A stretch of 13,036 nucleotides of DNA from SHWB01 sp050246875 (GCA_050246875.1 JBFWVF010000020.1:1-13036); one strand, 5' to 3'. Shown: positions 1-7,699, counted from the first letter of the stretch. Made by a program: numbers and translations. The notes: generated from the letters alone by a model not told the origin.

Positions 1-34
1 CCGGCCCTCTCCTCCCACGGGAGGAGAGGGGGTG
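1..34. repeat. Palindromic intergenic repeat, copy 1
   Basis: Perfect 12-bp inverted repeat: CCCTCTCCTCCC at 5-16 and its complement at 19-30, with a 2-base spacer. The 34-base unit, including the flanking CCGG and GGTG, recurs at 12870-12903 with only the two spacer bases changed, so this is a dispersed family and not a chance hairpin. Transcribed, it would form a very stable stem. It lies just beyond the 3' end of pcaF, where it could block readthrough or protect the transcript end, though there is no T-run. Confidence 0.8.
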
Positions 35-43
35 GCACACGAG

Positions 44-98
44 ACCCTCTCCGCCCCGTGGGGGGAGAGGGTGGCGAGCGTCAGCGAGCCGGGTGAGG
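44..98 (+). repeat. Compound palindromic repeat downstream of pcaF
   Basis: An inverted repeat (ACCCTCTCCGCCCC at 44-57 against GGGGGGAGAGGGT at 60-72, one bulged base) is followed by GGCGAGCG-TCA-GCGAGCC and GGTGAGG, ending at 98. The same order of blocks (GGGAGAGG, then a GGCGAGC..GCGAGCC dyad, then GGGTGAGGGG) appears inverted at 1491-1559, so pcaF is bracketed by two related elements in opposite orientation. Elements of this design are common between genes in high-GC proteobacteria; that statement is from memory and was not searched. Confidence 0.7.
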
Positions 99-135
99 TG
101 GGCCGGCTCGCTGCGTGCTCAGAAGCCGAGCTGCT

Positions 136-1341
<1,206 letters not shown>

Positions 1342-1371
1342 GGGAGAGTCCTCGACATATACGAGCTGTTC

Positions 1372-1392
1372 TCCTCTCCCTGAGGGAGAGGA
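1372..1392. repeat. Short palindrome in the pcaF/reductase spacer
   Basis: TCCTCTCCCT (1372-1381) and AGGGAGAGGA (1383-1392) form a perfect 10-bp inverted repeat around one base. It is a cousin of the CCCTCTCC palindromes at 1-72 and 12870-12903 and is the outermost of several palindromes lined up between the reductase and pcaF. Confidence 0.65.
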
Positions 1393-1393
1393 C

Positions 1394-1445
1394 TTGCAGC
1401 CTTGGTATCGCAGGACGCGAAGCGTCCGAGACACCTGGGCAGCAA
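1394..1445. repeat. 52-base imperfect hairpin
   Basis: The two arms, starting TTGC and ending GCAA, are complementary over about 24 bases with a few mismatches and one bulge. They close on a perfect GGACGC-GAA-GCGTCC tip (1413-1427). The structure is symmetrical enough to be a REP-like or miniature palindromic element. It sits directly upstream of pcaF, between it and the reductase that would be cotranscribed, so it could process or attenuate such a transcript. Confidence 0.6.
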
Positions 1446-1502
1446 GGGTGAGGGTTTACGGTGCTCCGAGTGTCATCCTCGACACCGTAACCCCTCACCC
1501 TT
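1444..1502. repeat. 20-bp inverted repeat pair
   Basis: The 20 bases at 1444-1463 (AAGGGTGAGGGTTTACGGTG) are the reverse complement of 1483-1502 with one mismatch, separated by 19 bases. The right arm runs directly into the GCTCGCC/CCCTCTCCC element at 1491-1559, so this looks like part of a larger composite repeat. Confidence 0.65.
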
Positions 1503-1559
1503 CGCGCTCTAGGCTCGCGTCGCTCGCCAAGGCGCGAAGCCCTCTCCCGATGGGAGAGG
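1491..1559 (-). repeat. Compound palindromic repeat upstream of pcaF
   Basis: Blocks in order are CCCCTCACCC, GGCTCGC-GTC-GCTCGCC and CCTCTCCC-GAT-GGGAGAGG (stem 1541-1548 with 1552-1559). Read on the minus strand this has the same layout as the element at 44-98. It is one of at least four palindromic units in this window made of the same short words. Confidence 0.7.
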
Positions 1560-1596
1560 CGTAAATTCCGCGTGGGACGCTAGCACGAAAAGTCGG

Positions 1597-2658
1597 TCAC
1601 GCGGCGGCGGGCGGACGCCCGAAGAACGCATCGTCGAGCAGCTGGCGGATGGCGGCGCGCTCGACCGGGCGCGGGTTGTAGTAGGGGTTGGCGGCGGCGA
1701 TCTCGGCGGCGCGGTCGAGGTCGGCTTCCTGCATGCCGATGTCCTTGAGGGCCAGCTTCGCGCCGACCGCGCGGGCGAGGTCCTGCAGGCCCCGCGGCGC
1801 GTCCGGCGTGCCGAGCGCGCGGGCGACGCGCGCCATCGCCGCGGGCGCGGCGTCGCGGTTGTAGGCGGCGGCGTGCGGCAGGACGATGGTGTGCGTCTCG
1901 GCGTGCGGCAGCCCGAAGGAGCCGCCGAGGGTGTGGCAGAGCTTGTGATGCAGCGCCATGCCGACGGCCCCGAGCGCCGTGCCGGCGAGCCAGGCGCCGT
2001 AGAGCGCGTCCGAGCGCGCCTCGCCGTCGTCTTTGCCGGCGACGACGCGCGGCAGGGCGGCGGCGAGCGCCCGTATGCCTTCCTCGGCCATCAGCGAGGT
2101 GATCGGGTTGGCGTTCTCGGCGTAGAGCGCCTCGACGCAATGGGCGATGGCGTTGATGCCGCTGGGGCCGGCCACCGGCGCCGGCAGGCCGCGCGTCAGC
2201 TCCGGGTCGTAGATCACCGTGCGCGGCAGCACTTTTGGATCGCGCCCGGTGCGCTTGGCGCCGCCCTCGGTGAGGCCCCAGATCGGCGTCATCTCGCTGC
2301 CGGCATAGGTCGTCGGCACGGCGACGATGGGCAGGCCGAACTCCAGCGCGATGGCCTTGCCGAGGCCGATGGTCGAGCCGCCGCCGATGGCGACGCAGGC
2401 ATCGGCGCCGAGCCGCCGCGCCTCGTCGCGCGCCGCGCGCGCGGTCTCGACCGGCACATGCATCTCCGCCCGCGCGAAGATGCCGGCCGTCCGCGCGCCG
2501 AGCCGCTTCGCCGCCTCCTCCGCCGGCCCCTTGCGCGGCGTCGACAGCACCAGTGCCTTTGCCGCGCCGAGCCGCGCCACTTCCTCGCCGAGGCGGTCGA
2601 GCGTCCCGGCGCCGAACACGACCCGGCCGGGGAGGACATCGTAGGTGAAGCTGTCCAT
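1597..2658 (-). CDS. Maleylacetate reductase
   Basis: An iron-type alcohol dehydrogenase superfamily enzyme that reduces maleylacetate to 3-oxoadipate with NAD(P)H in hydroxyquinol, hydroquinone, resorcinol or chloroaromatic breakdown. The 353 residues fit the family. GGGST (residues 92-96) is the cofactor loop. VPTTYAGSEMTPIWG (114-128) and GINAIAHCVEALYA (167-180) are typical of maleylacetate reductases. HHKLCHTLGG (237-246) and LPHAETHT (250-257) give His238, His242, His252 and His256 as likely metal or substrate contacts. The start at 2658 has AAGGA six bases upstream and the family N-terminus MDSFTYDVLPGRVVFG; a 147-codon upstream extension overlaps the divergent cupin and is rejected. 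It feeds the pcaF product line. No hydroxyquinol dioxygenase is next to it, so the upstream ring-cleavage reaction is not shown here. Confidence 0.88.
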   Translation of the reverse strand: MDSFTYDVLPGRVVFGAGTLDRLGEEVARLGAAKALVLSTPRKGPAEEAAKRLGARTAGIFARAEMHVPVETARAARDEARRLGADACVAIGGGSTIGLGKAIALEFGLPIVAVPTTYAGSEMTPIWGLTEGGAKRTGRDPKVLPRTVIYDPELTRGLPAPVAGPSGINAIAHCVEALYAENANPITSLMAEEGIRALAAALPRVVAGKDDGEARSDALYGAWLAGTALGAVGMALHHKLCHTLGGSFGLPHAETHTIVLPHAAAYNRDAAPAAMARVARALGTPDAPRGLQDLARAVGAKLALKDIGMQEADLDRAAEIAAANPYYNPRPVERAAIRQLLDDAFFGRPPAAA

Positions 2659-2829
2659 GCGCGATCCTTGTTGCGCGGTGAGGGTGGGGGCGGGAGCGGG
2701 GCGGGTCAAGGTACCGGCGCCCGCGCTGCTGGCCGGTCTCCGGCGGTGAGCAATTGACCGGAACCCGGTTGACGCCCGCCCGGCGCAAGCGGGACGGTCC
2801 TCGCGCGTCATCACGGGAGTGCGGGGATC
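2659..2829. promoter_or_regulatory. Divergent promoter region, reductase / small cupin
   Basis: This 171-base spacer must hold promoters for both directions. Around its middle are an ACCGG-AAC-CCGGT dyad (2757-2769), a TTGAC direct repeat (2754-2758 and 2769-2773, 15 bases apart) and a loose GGTGA-N5-TGACC dyad (2745-2759). These are candidate operator sequence, but no convincing -35/-10 pair is visible on either strand. Regulation by the IclR protein 1.1 kb away is plausible but unproven. Confidence 0.35.
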
Positions 2830-3159
2830 ATGTCGACCAAGCTGATGGAAAAGACCAAGGTGCAGGCCGCCGAGCGCCGCGTCGCCACGCACAAGGTGGT
2901 GCACGAGGACGAGCGCATGGTCGTCACTCACTGGGTCTTCCGGCCCGGCGAGCAGACCGGCTGGCACCTGCACGACCGCGACTACATGCCGATCCAGATG
3001 TCGACCGGGAAGATCTTCTTCGAGATGGCCGACGGCAGCACCGGCCAGATCGACTACGTGCCCGGCACCTCGACCTACATCAAGGCGCCGGTCGAGCATA
3101 ACGCCATCAATGTCGGCGACGTCGACGTCGTGGCGCTGGAGATCGAGTTCAAGAAATAG
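2830..3159 (+). CDS. Small single-domain cupin
   Basis: A 109-residue beta-barrel cupin covering one conserved domain. Motif 1 reads G40-x5-H46-x-H48, but the glutamate expected a few residues later is missing (the stretch runs DRDYMPIQM). Motif 2 ends PVEH90-x3-N94 with its His intact. Three histidines are therefore available for a metal. Start ATG 2830 is preceded by purine-rich GGGAGTGCGGGG; a second Met at residue 6 is possible. It is divergent from maleylacetate reductase and its stop lies 3 bases from the convergent IclR gene. Small cupins of this kind occur beside aromatic and beta-alanine catabolic genes, as isomerases, dioxygenases or sensors. I cannot name its substrate. Confidence 0.8.
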   Translation: MSTKLMEKTKVQAAERRVATHKVVHEDERMVVTHWVFRPGEQTGWHLHDRDYMPIQMSTGKIFFEMADGSTGQIDYVPGTSTYIKAPVEHNAINVGDVDVVALEIEFKK

Positions 3160-3162
3160 CTG

Positions 3163-3927
3163 TTACCGCCCCGCGCCGCTGCGGATCGCCGCGATCTCGG
3201 CCGCGGCCTCGTGCATGCGTGGCACGCCGGCGGCCAGCGTATCGCGGGCGCCGGGGCCGCGCGGCAGGGCCATCGACAGCGCGAAGCCGGCGCGGTCGTC
3301 GGCCACCGGCACCGGCACGGCGACGGCCTGCTGGAAGGTGGCGATCTCGCCGTCCTCCTCGGCATAGCCGCGGGCGCGCACCCGGCGCAGCTCGGCGAGC
3401 AGTGTTGGCAGGCTGGTGACGGTGCGCGCGGTGATGCGGACGAGCGGGTGGTCGCGGTACATCGCCCGCACCTCGTCCTCCGGCTGCTGGGCCAGCAGCA
3501 CCTTGCCGCTGGCCGAGGCGTGCGCCTCGCCGCGCATGCCGACCGAGGCGTACGGCTCCATGCCGCCGGGCGGCACGATGCGGACGAGGCAGACGGCCTG
3601 CGGCCCGGCGAGGCCGACCAGCACGCTGGTGCGGCCGGTGGCGTGCGCCAGGCGCTCGATCACCGGCGCGGCGTCGCGGGCGATGGCGTCGCGGGCGCGC
3701 GACCAGCGGCCCATGGCGAAGATCTTGTAGCCGAGCGCGTACGTCGGCCCGTCGTCCTTGCGCACCAGCCCCGCCTCGCACAGCACCGCGAGCAGGCGGA
3801 AGGCGGTCGGCCGCGCGAGGCCGGCGGTGGCCGCCACCGCCGTCAGCGTCAGCGGCCCGGAGGCGGCGGCCAGCGCGTCGAGCAGGCGCGCGCCGCGCAT
3901 CAGCGAGTCGTTGCGGTAGGCGGTCAT
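3163..3927 (-). CDS. IclR-family transcriptional regulator
   Basis: A DNA-binding regulator of 254 residues, the usual IclR size. The N-terminal winged helix-turn-helix covers about residues 8-70, with recognition region TAVAATAGLARPTAFRLL (29-46). The C-terminal effector domain includes ASASGKVLLAQ (about 137-147) and the ARGYAEEDGE segment, both characteristic of the family. IclR proteins (PcaR, PcaU, PobR, CatR-like) often control beta-ketoadipate and other aromatic pathways using a pathway intermediate as ligand. It is divergent from the two large cupins and converges on the small cupin, placing it at the centre of the cluster. A dyad around its own candidate -10 suggests autoregulation. 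The start at 3927 is the first Met of the ordered domain; GGTGA lies about 6 bases upstream. Confidence 0.88.
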   Translation of the reverse strand: MTAYRNDSLMRGARLLDALAAASGPLTLTAVAATAGLARPTAFRLLAVLCEAGLVRKDDGPTYALGYKIFAMGRWSRARDAIARDAAPVIERLAHATGRTSVLVGLAGPQAVCLVRIVPPGGMEPYASVGMRGEAHASASGKVLLAQQPEDEVRAMYRDHPLVRITARTVTSLPTLLAELRRVRARGYAEEDGEIATFQQAVAVPVPVADDRAGFALSMALPRGPGARDTLAAGVPRMHEAAAEIAAIRSGAGR

Positions 3928-3931
3928 GCGA

Positions 3932-3952
3932 TCACCAGTTTACCGCAGGTGA
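3932..3952. promoter_or_regulatory. Candidate IclR operator and promoter
   Basis: TCACC (3932-3936) and GGTGA (3948-3952) form a perfect 5-bp dyad with an 11-base gap. The gap contains TAAACT on the minus strand (3937-3942), a fair -10 for the regulator, with TTGCGC 18 bases upstream as a weak -35. If this -10 is right, transcription would start only a few bases before the ATG, giving a nearly leaderless message. Binding here would repress iclR and could also govern the divergent cupin at 4055. No clear promoter for that cupin is visible in 3953-4040. Confidence 0.35.
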
Positions 3953-4054
3953 AAATCCAAGCGCAATCGGCCTTGGCTTGCGCGGGTTTCGGCGCGATGG
4001 GTCCGGCCGGAGGCGGGCGGCGCAACGCCCGCGATGGCGAGGAAGGAGACGGCG

Positions 4055-4630
4055 ATGGCACGGCCGGTGGTGACCAAGGCGCAGATGGAAAAGCGCATCG
4101 CGCGCTTCAACAAGATGAAGCCGCAGTCGGGCCTCTACGACGAGGCGATGGGGATTCCGCGCGAGGCCTACGAACTGATGGCGGCGAAGACCCTGTTCCT
4201 GCTGATGGCGCCGGAGACGCTCGGCGGCCCGATGGCGCAGCAGCCGGCGATCGTCGGCCCCAACGGCATGAGCGTGATCATCGCCAGGTGCCCGCCGGGC
4301 GACAAGCCGCTGCTCCACGCGCACAACCACACCATCGAGAACTTCATGTGCCTGACCGGGCGCTTCCGCATCCGCTGGGGCGACCAGGGCGAGAACGACA
4401 TCGACCTCGAGCCGTTCGACATGATCTCGGTGCCGCCGGGCATCGTGCGCCAGTTCGAGAACGTCACCGACCAGGACGCCCTGCTGCTGGTCATCATCAC
4501 CGGCCAGGGCGACAAGGATTTCGACGACCTCGAAATGCCCGCCGACGTGACGAAGATGATGCGCGACCGCTTCGGCCAGGACGTACTCGACCGCTACAAG
4601 AAGATCGGGGTCAACTGGCAGGACGCGTGA
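4055..4630 (+). CDS. Cupin-domain protein with Arg in motif 2
   Basis: A 191-residue cytoplasmic cupin. Motif 1 is a textbook G82-x5-H88-x-H90-x4-E95-x6-G102, so a metal site with two His and one Glu is likely. Motif 2 (P127-P-G129-x2-R132-x3-N136) has Arg where the fourth ligand His normally sits. The N-terminal helix region (MEKRIARFNK, 11-20) is shared with the next gene, with which it aligns along its whole length, so the two are paralogues. The start at 4055 was chosen because AAGGAG (4043-4048) lies six bases before it; a Met seven codons earlier lacks this. It is divergent from the IclR gene and followed by an intrinsic terminator. A dioxygenase, isomerase or ligand-binding role is possible; no substrate can be assigned from sequence. 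Confidence 0.82.
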   Translation: MARPVVTKAQMEKRIARFNKMKPQSGLYDEAMGIPREAYELMAAKTLFLLMAPETLGGPMAQQPAIVGPNGMSVIIARCPPGDKPLLHAHNHTIENFMCLTGRFRIRWGDQGENDIDLEPFDMISVPPGIVRQFENVTDQDALLLVIITGQGDKDFDDLEMPADVTKMMRDRFGQDVLDRYKKIGVNWQDA

Positions 4631-4660
4631 GCGCGCCCGCGCACTTCCTCTCGACAACGG

Positions 4661-4698
4661 ACCCGGCGCGGGTGTTCTCTCGCGCCGGGTTTTTCTTT
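4661..4698 (+). terminator. Intrinsic terminator between the two large cupins
   Basis: A perfect 10-bp stem, ACCCGGCGCG (4661-4670) with CGCGCCGGGT (4681-4690), has a 10-base loop and is followed directly by TTTTCTTT. It starts about 30 bases after the stop of the first large cupin. It should end most transcripts before the second cupin, unless readthrough or antitermination is used. Confidence 0.85.
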
Positions 4699-4745
4699 GC
4701 CGGCGATTCGGCGTCCGTGATGCCGGCTGGAAGGGAGAGCACGCG

Positions 4746-5630
4746 ATGAGGACCATCACACCGACGCCGGAAGAGATGGAGAAGCGCGTCTGCCGCTTCA
4801 ACAAGCTCGTCCCGGTGAAGAAGCAGTTCGAGGCCAAGGGCATCCCCGCCGCCGCCTACGAGGCGGTCGCGGCCGACCAGACCTTCGTCATGATGGCGCC
4901 GAAGGGCCATCTCTCGGCCACCGGCGAGGAGCCGCCGATCGTCGGCGGCGACGGCGGCGACGTCGTCACCTACAACATCGTCACCTGCCCGCCGGGCAAC
5001 GGGCCGCTGCTGCACGCCCACCAGTTCACCCACGAGACCTTCATGGCGCTCGACGGCCGCTTCCGCATCGAGTGGGGCGACAACGGCGAGCACTCGCTGA
5101 TCCTCGAGAAGTTCGACATGGTCGCGGTGCCGCCCCGCGTGGTGCGCCGCTTCGTCAACATCTCCGACCACGACGCGCATCTCTTCGTGCCGATCCAGGG
5201 TCCCTCGCATGCCTTCCGCGACGTCGAGAATCGCCCGGACGACCGCGGCATGATCGAGAATCGCTTCGGCACGTCGATCGTCGAGCGTCTCGAGGAAGCC
5301 GGCCTGCGTTTCAATGCTGGCCAGCCCGATGACGACAAGTTCATGCCGAAGGCGCCGAAGAAGGCCACGGCGAAGAAGAAGCCGGCGGCGCGCAAGGCGG
5401 CCGTGAAGAAGGCGGCGGCGAAGAAGGTCGCCGCGCCGAAGAAGGCGGTGGCGAAGAAAGCCGCCGCGAAGAAGGCCGCGCCGAAGAAAGCCGTCGCGGC
5501 GAGGAAGAAGCCGGTCGCGCGCAAGGCCGCGCCGAAGAAGGCCGCGGCGCGGAAGGCGCCCGCGCGCAAGGCGGTGGCCAAGGCCCGTCCGGCCGCCCGC
5601 AAGGTGCCGGCACGGCGCAAGGCGCGCTGA
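4746..5630 (+). CDS. Cupin fused to histone H1-like basic tail
   Basis: A 294-residue two-part protein. Residues 1-190 are a cupin paralogous to the preceding gene: G84-x5-H90-x-H92-x4-E97-x6-G104 (motif 1 intact) and PPRVVR134-x3-N138 (motif 2 with Arg for the metal His, and Arg also for the usual Gly). Residues 200-294 are a low-complexity tail of KKA, KKAAAKKA and APKKA repeats: by hand count 29 Lys, 10 Arg and 37 Ala in 95 residues, with no Asp or Glu. This resembles the tails of bacterial H1-like proteins (Hc2, BpH1, AlgP), which bind DNA or other polyanions. The tail begins exactly where the paralogue ends. Start ATG 4746 has AAGGGAG about 8 bases upstream. The fusion is in one frame with no sign of a frameshift. 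Function is unknown. Confidence 0.85.
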   Translation: MRTITPTPEEMEKRVCRFNKLVPVKKQFEAKGIPAAAYEAVAADQTFVMMAPKGHLSATGEEPPIVGGDGGDVVTYNIVTCPPGNGPLLHAHQFTHETFMALDGRFRIEWGDNGEHSLILEKFDMVAVPPRVVRRFVNISDHDAHLFVPIQGPSHAFRDVENRPDDRGMIENRFGTSIVERLEEAGLRFNAGQPDDDKFMPKAPKKATAKKKPAARKAAVKKAAAKKVAAPKKAVAKKAAAKKAAPKKAVAARKKPVARKAAPKKAAARKAPARKAVAKARPAARKVPARRKAR

Positions 5631-5669
5631 ACCGTTCCCGACGCCCCGGCTTCGGCCGCGAATAGGAAA

Positions 5670-5707
5670 ACGGCCGGCGGAGCGATCCGCCGGCCGTCGT
5701 CTTTTTT
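5670..5707 (+). terminator. Terminator between convergent cupin-H1 and dctM
   Basis: A perfect 12-bp stem, ACGGCCGGCGGA (5670-5681) with TCCGCCGGCCGT (5686-5697), closes on a GCGA tetraloop. TTTTTT at 5702-5707 follows on the plus side, and AAAA at 5667-5670 gives a short U-run for the minus-strand transcript. It can therefore serve both the plus-strand cupin gene and the minus-strand TRAP operon that ends at 5724. Confidence 0.85.
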
Positions 5708-5723
5708 GCGGTCGGTCGCCGCG

Positions 5724-7079
5724 CTACAGCATCTGTTTGGGGAACCAGGTGGCGATCTCCGGCACGAAGTAGACGGCCATCATCACCAGCAGGATCATCA
5801 CCCAGTAGGGCGTGGCGCCCATGAAGACCTCGCCCATGGTCGTGTCCTTGTCGGGCGAAACCGCCTTCACGGCATAGACGAGCAGGCCGAAGGGCGGCGT
5901 CAGGATGCCGGCCTCGATGGCGAGGATGCCCATCAGCGCGAAGGCGATCGGGTCGTAGCCGAGCGTCACCGCCAGCGGCGCGAAGATCGGCACGGTCAGC
6001 AGCATGATCGACACGGAGTCGATGACCATGCCCATGACGAACCAGATCGCCACCATCATCAGGAAGATGCCGAACGGCCCGAAGCCGGTGCCGACGAAGG
6101 CGTCCTGCACGGCCACGCCGACGCCGGCCAGCGCCAGCATGCGCGAGTAGAGCTGGGCGGCGAACAGCAGGATCATGATCGGCACCGAGGTGTAGCCGAC
6201 CGACAGGACCGTGTCGTAGACCTCGCGCAGCTTCATGCCCTTGGCGAGGCCGAGGGCGAGGCCGACGCAGGCGCCGACGCCGGCGCCCTCGGTCGGGGTG
6301 AACCAGCCGACCCAGATGCCGCCGAGCACGAAGACGATGACGAAGGCGATGCCGATGAAGCTGAGCCAGGGCGTCGAGGTGCCGGCCGTCGTGTCGCCGT
6401 CGTCCATCGGCCGGGGCGCGACGTCGGCCGACAGGGCGCGCGGCCGCGCGCCCTCGCCGACCATTTCCGGCCGCACGATGGCGATGGCGAAGATGTAGAC
6501 GATCATGAAGCCGGCGAGCAGGAAGCCCGGCAGCACGCCGGCGAAGAACAGCACGCCGATCGACTGCTCGGTCAGGATGCCCCAGACGATCATGAACAGC
6601 GACGGCGGGATCAGCATGCCGAGGCAGGCCGAGCCGGCGATCGAACCGAGCGCGAAGGAGCGGTTGTAGCCGTGCCGGGCCATCTGCGGGTAGGCGATGC
6701 GGGTGAACGCCGTTGCCGAGGCGAGGCTGGTGCCGGTGACGAAGGCGAAGATGGCGTTGCCCAGCACGGTCGCGTGGGCGAGCCGGCCGGGCACGCGCTT
6801 CAGGCTGTTGTTGATGCCGTTGAAGATGTCGTCGGCGGCGCCGGATCGCGAGATGAACTCGCCCATCAGCATGAACATCGGCACGACCGCGAAGACGTAG
6901 TCGCGCAGGGCTTCATAGGCGGTCGAGCCGATGAAGAAGATCATCTGGTTGAAGTCGCCGAACACCAGCCACAGGCCGACGATGGCGGCGACGCCGAGCG
7001 CCGCGGCGACATGGATGCCGGCGAACACGGAGATCAGCAGCAGGGCTATGACGATGATCGTGACATCGCTGTTGAACAT
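5724..7079 (-). CDS. dctM: TRAP transporter large permease DctM
   Basis: The ion-coupled translocation subunit of a tripartite ATP-independent periplasmic (TRAP) importer in the inner membrane. It has 451 residues and is almost entirely hydrophobic apart from loops. The family core is present: GNAIFAFVTGTSLASATA, followed by YPQMARHGYNRSFALGSIAG and LGMLIPPSLFMIVWGIL (about residues 107-168). A polar loop near the middle (from about residue 203, rich in Pro, Asp and Thr) separates the two halves, and NPYW-like PYWVMILL near the end lies in the last helix. GGGGG upstream of the ATG is a plausible ribosome site. It is the last gene of the dctP2-dctP1-dctQ-dctM unit, 30 bases after dctQ, and is followed by the terminator at 5670-5707. 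Confidence 0.93.
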   Translation of the reverse strand: MFNSDVTIIVIALLLISVFAGIHVAAALGVAAIVGLWLVFGDFNQMIFFIGSTAYEALRDYVFAVVPMFMLMGEFISRSGAADDIFNGINNSLKRVPGRLAHATVLGNAIFAFVTGTSLASATAFTRIAYPQMARHGYNRSFALGSIAGSACLGMLIPPSLFMIVWGILTEQSIGVLFFAGVLPGFLLAGFMIVYIFAIAIVRPEMVGEGARPRALSADVAPRPMDDGDTTAGTSTPWLSFIGIAFVIVFVLGGIWVGWFTPTEGAGVGACVGLALGLAKGMKLREVYDTVLSVGYTSVPIMILLFAAQLYSRMLALAGVGVAVQDAFVGTGFGPFGIFLMMVAIWFVMGMVIDSVSIMLLTVPIFAPLAVTLGYDPIAFALMGILAIEAGILTPPFGLLVYAVKAVSPDKDTTMGEVFMGATPYWVMILLVMMAVYFVPEIATWFPKQML

Positions 7080-7109
7080 GTCCGTTCCCCCCGATCGGGT
7101 CGCGTTACG

Positions 7110-7619
7110 TCAGTGCGCGGCGACAGCCTTCTCCGCCTCTCCGGGCGGATCGACCAGCTCGGTGATGGCGAGCAGGATGTAGTTGATGCCGGCGAGGAAG
7201 CAGCCCGCGACGACGGCGAAGCGCGCCGGCCAGGTGGGCACGCGCAGCGCGCCCTCGCCCTCGAACTGGCCCGTCAGCCAGGCGTCGAAAGCGCCCCGAT
7301 AGCTGCCGTAGACCACGGCGAAGAAGAAGGCCGCCGCCACGACGTAGCCGACGAGATTGAACCAGCGCTGCAGGCCGGGGCCGATGAAATTCATCAGGAA
7401 GTCGGCGCGGATCATGGCGCGCAGGTGCACGCCGTAGGCGAGCTGGAGGAAGACGACCACGACGATCGAGTTGGTGACGATCTCGGACGTTCCCTGGATC
7501 GGCATGTCGATGTTGCGCGCGATGACATCGACGAGAATGTAGAACGACAGCACGAAGGCCCACATGGCGGCGACCACCATCAGGGCCTTGCTGATGTTCT
7601 CCATGCCTTTGCGGAACAT
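7110..7619 (-). CDS. dctQ: TRAP transporter small permease DctQ
   Basis: The small membrane subunit that pairs with DctM. It has 169 residues and four predicted membrane helices by eye: about 13-33 (MVVAAMWAFVLSFYILVDVI), 45-65, 88-108 (VGYVVAAAFFFAVVYGSY) and 132-153. The FYILVDVIARN segment after helix 1 and the basic residues before helix 3 are typical of DctQ. GAGGGAG about 8 bases before the ATG supports the start at 7619; Met6 is an alternative. It lies 30 bases before dctM and 80 bases after dctP1, with a strong hairpin in that 80-base gap, suggesting receptor and permease are made in different amounts. Confidence 0.9.
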   Translation of the reverse strand: MFRKGMENISKALMVVAAMWAFVLSFYILVDVIARNIDMPIQGTSEIVTNSIVVVVFLQLAYGVHLRAMIRADFLMNFIGPGLQRWFNLVGYVVAAAFFFAVVYGSYRGAFDAWLTGQFEGEGALRVPTWPARFAVVAGCFLAGINYILLAITELVDPPGEAEKAVAAH

Positions 7620-7646
7620 GTCTGGGCTCCCTCAAGCCTGCCGGCG

Positions 7647-7684
7647 CCGCCGGACCGCGGGGTTCGCCCCCGTCGGCCCGGCGG
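7647..7684 (-). promoter_or_regulatory. Intercistronic hairpin between dctP1 and dctQ
   Basis: On the minus-strand RNA, a 10-bp outer stem (7675-7684 with 7647-7656, one G.U pair) encloses a 5-bp inner stem (CGGGG with CCCCG, 7658-7662/7668-7672). There is no U-run, so it is more likely an mRNA-stabilising or partial attenuating structure at the end of the receptor message than a full terminator. Such hairpins behind binding-protein genes commonly allow receptor excess over permease. Confidence 0.6.
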
Positions 7685-7699
7685 AACCAGGATACGATA

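Noticed and set aside
1..100. CRISPR array or rRNA/tRNA gene in the repeat regions
   Set aside because: There are no evenly spaced repeats with unique spacers and no tRNA-like cloverleaf; the repeats are isolated palindromes.
1342..1434. N-terminal extension of PcaF by 31 codons
   Set aside because: The extension is encoded by palindromic repeat DNA, and the conserved N-terminus and GAGGA site both support the start at 1341.
2659..3099. N-terminal extension of maleylacetate reductase by 147 codons
   Set aside because: It would overlap the divergent cupin and is antisense to its conserved motifs; the AAGGA-supported start at 2658 gives the normal family length.
4055..5630. Assigning the large cupins as hydroquinone 1,2-dioxygenase subunits
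   Set aside because: Tempting because that enzyme feeds maleylacetate, but the sizes and the lost motif-2 His do not match what I recall of those subunits, so no function was assigned.
5340..5630. Basic tail as a frameshift artefact
   Set aside because: The third-base GC pattern and Lys/Ala repeats are regular in this frame, and reading continues smoothly from the cupin to a stop just before the terminator.
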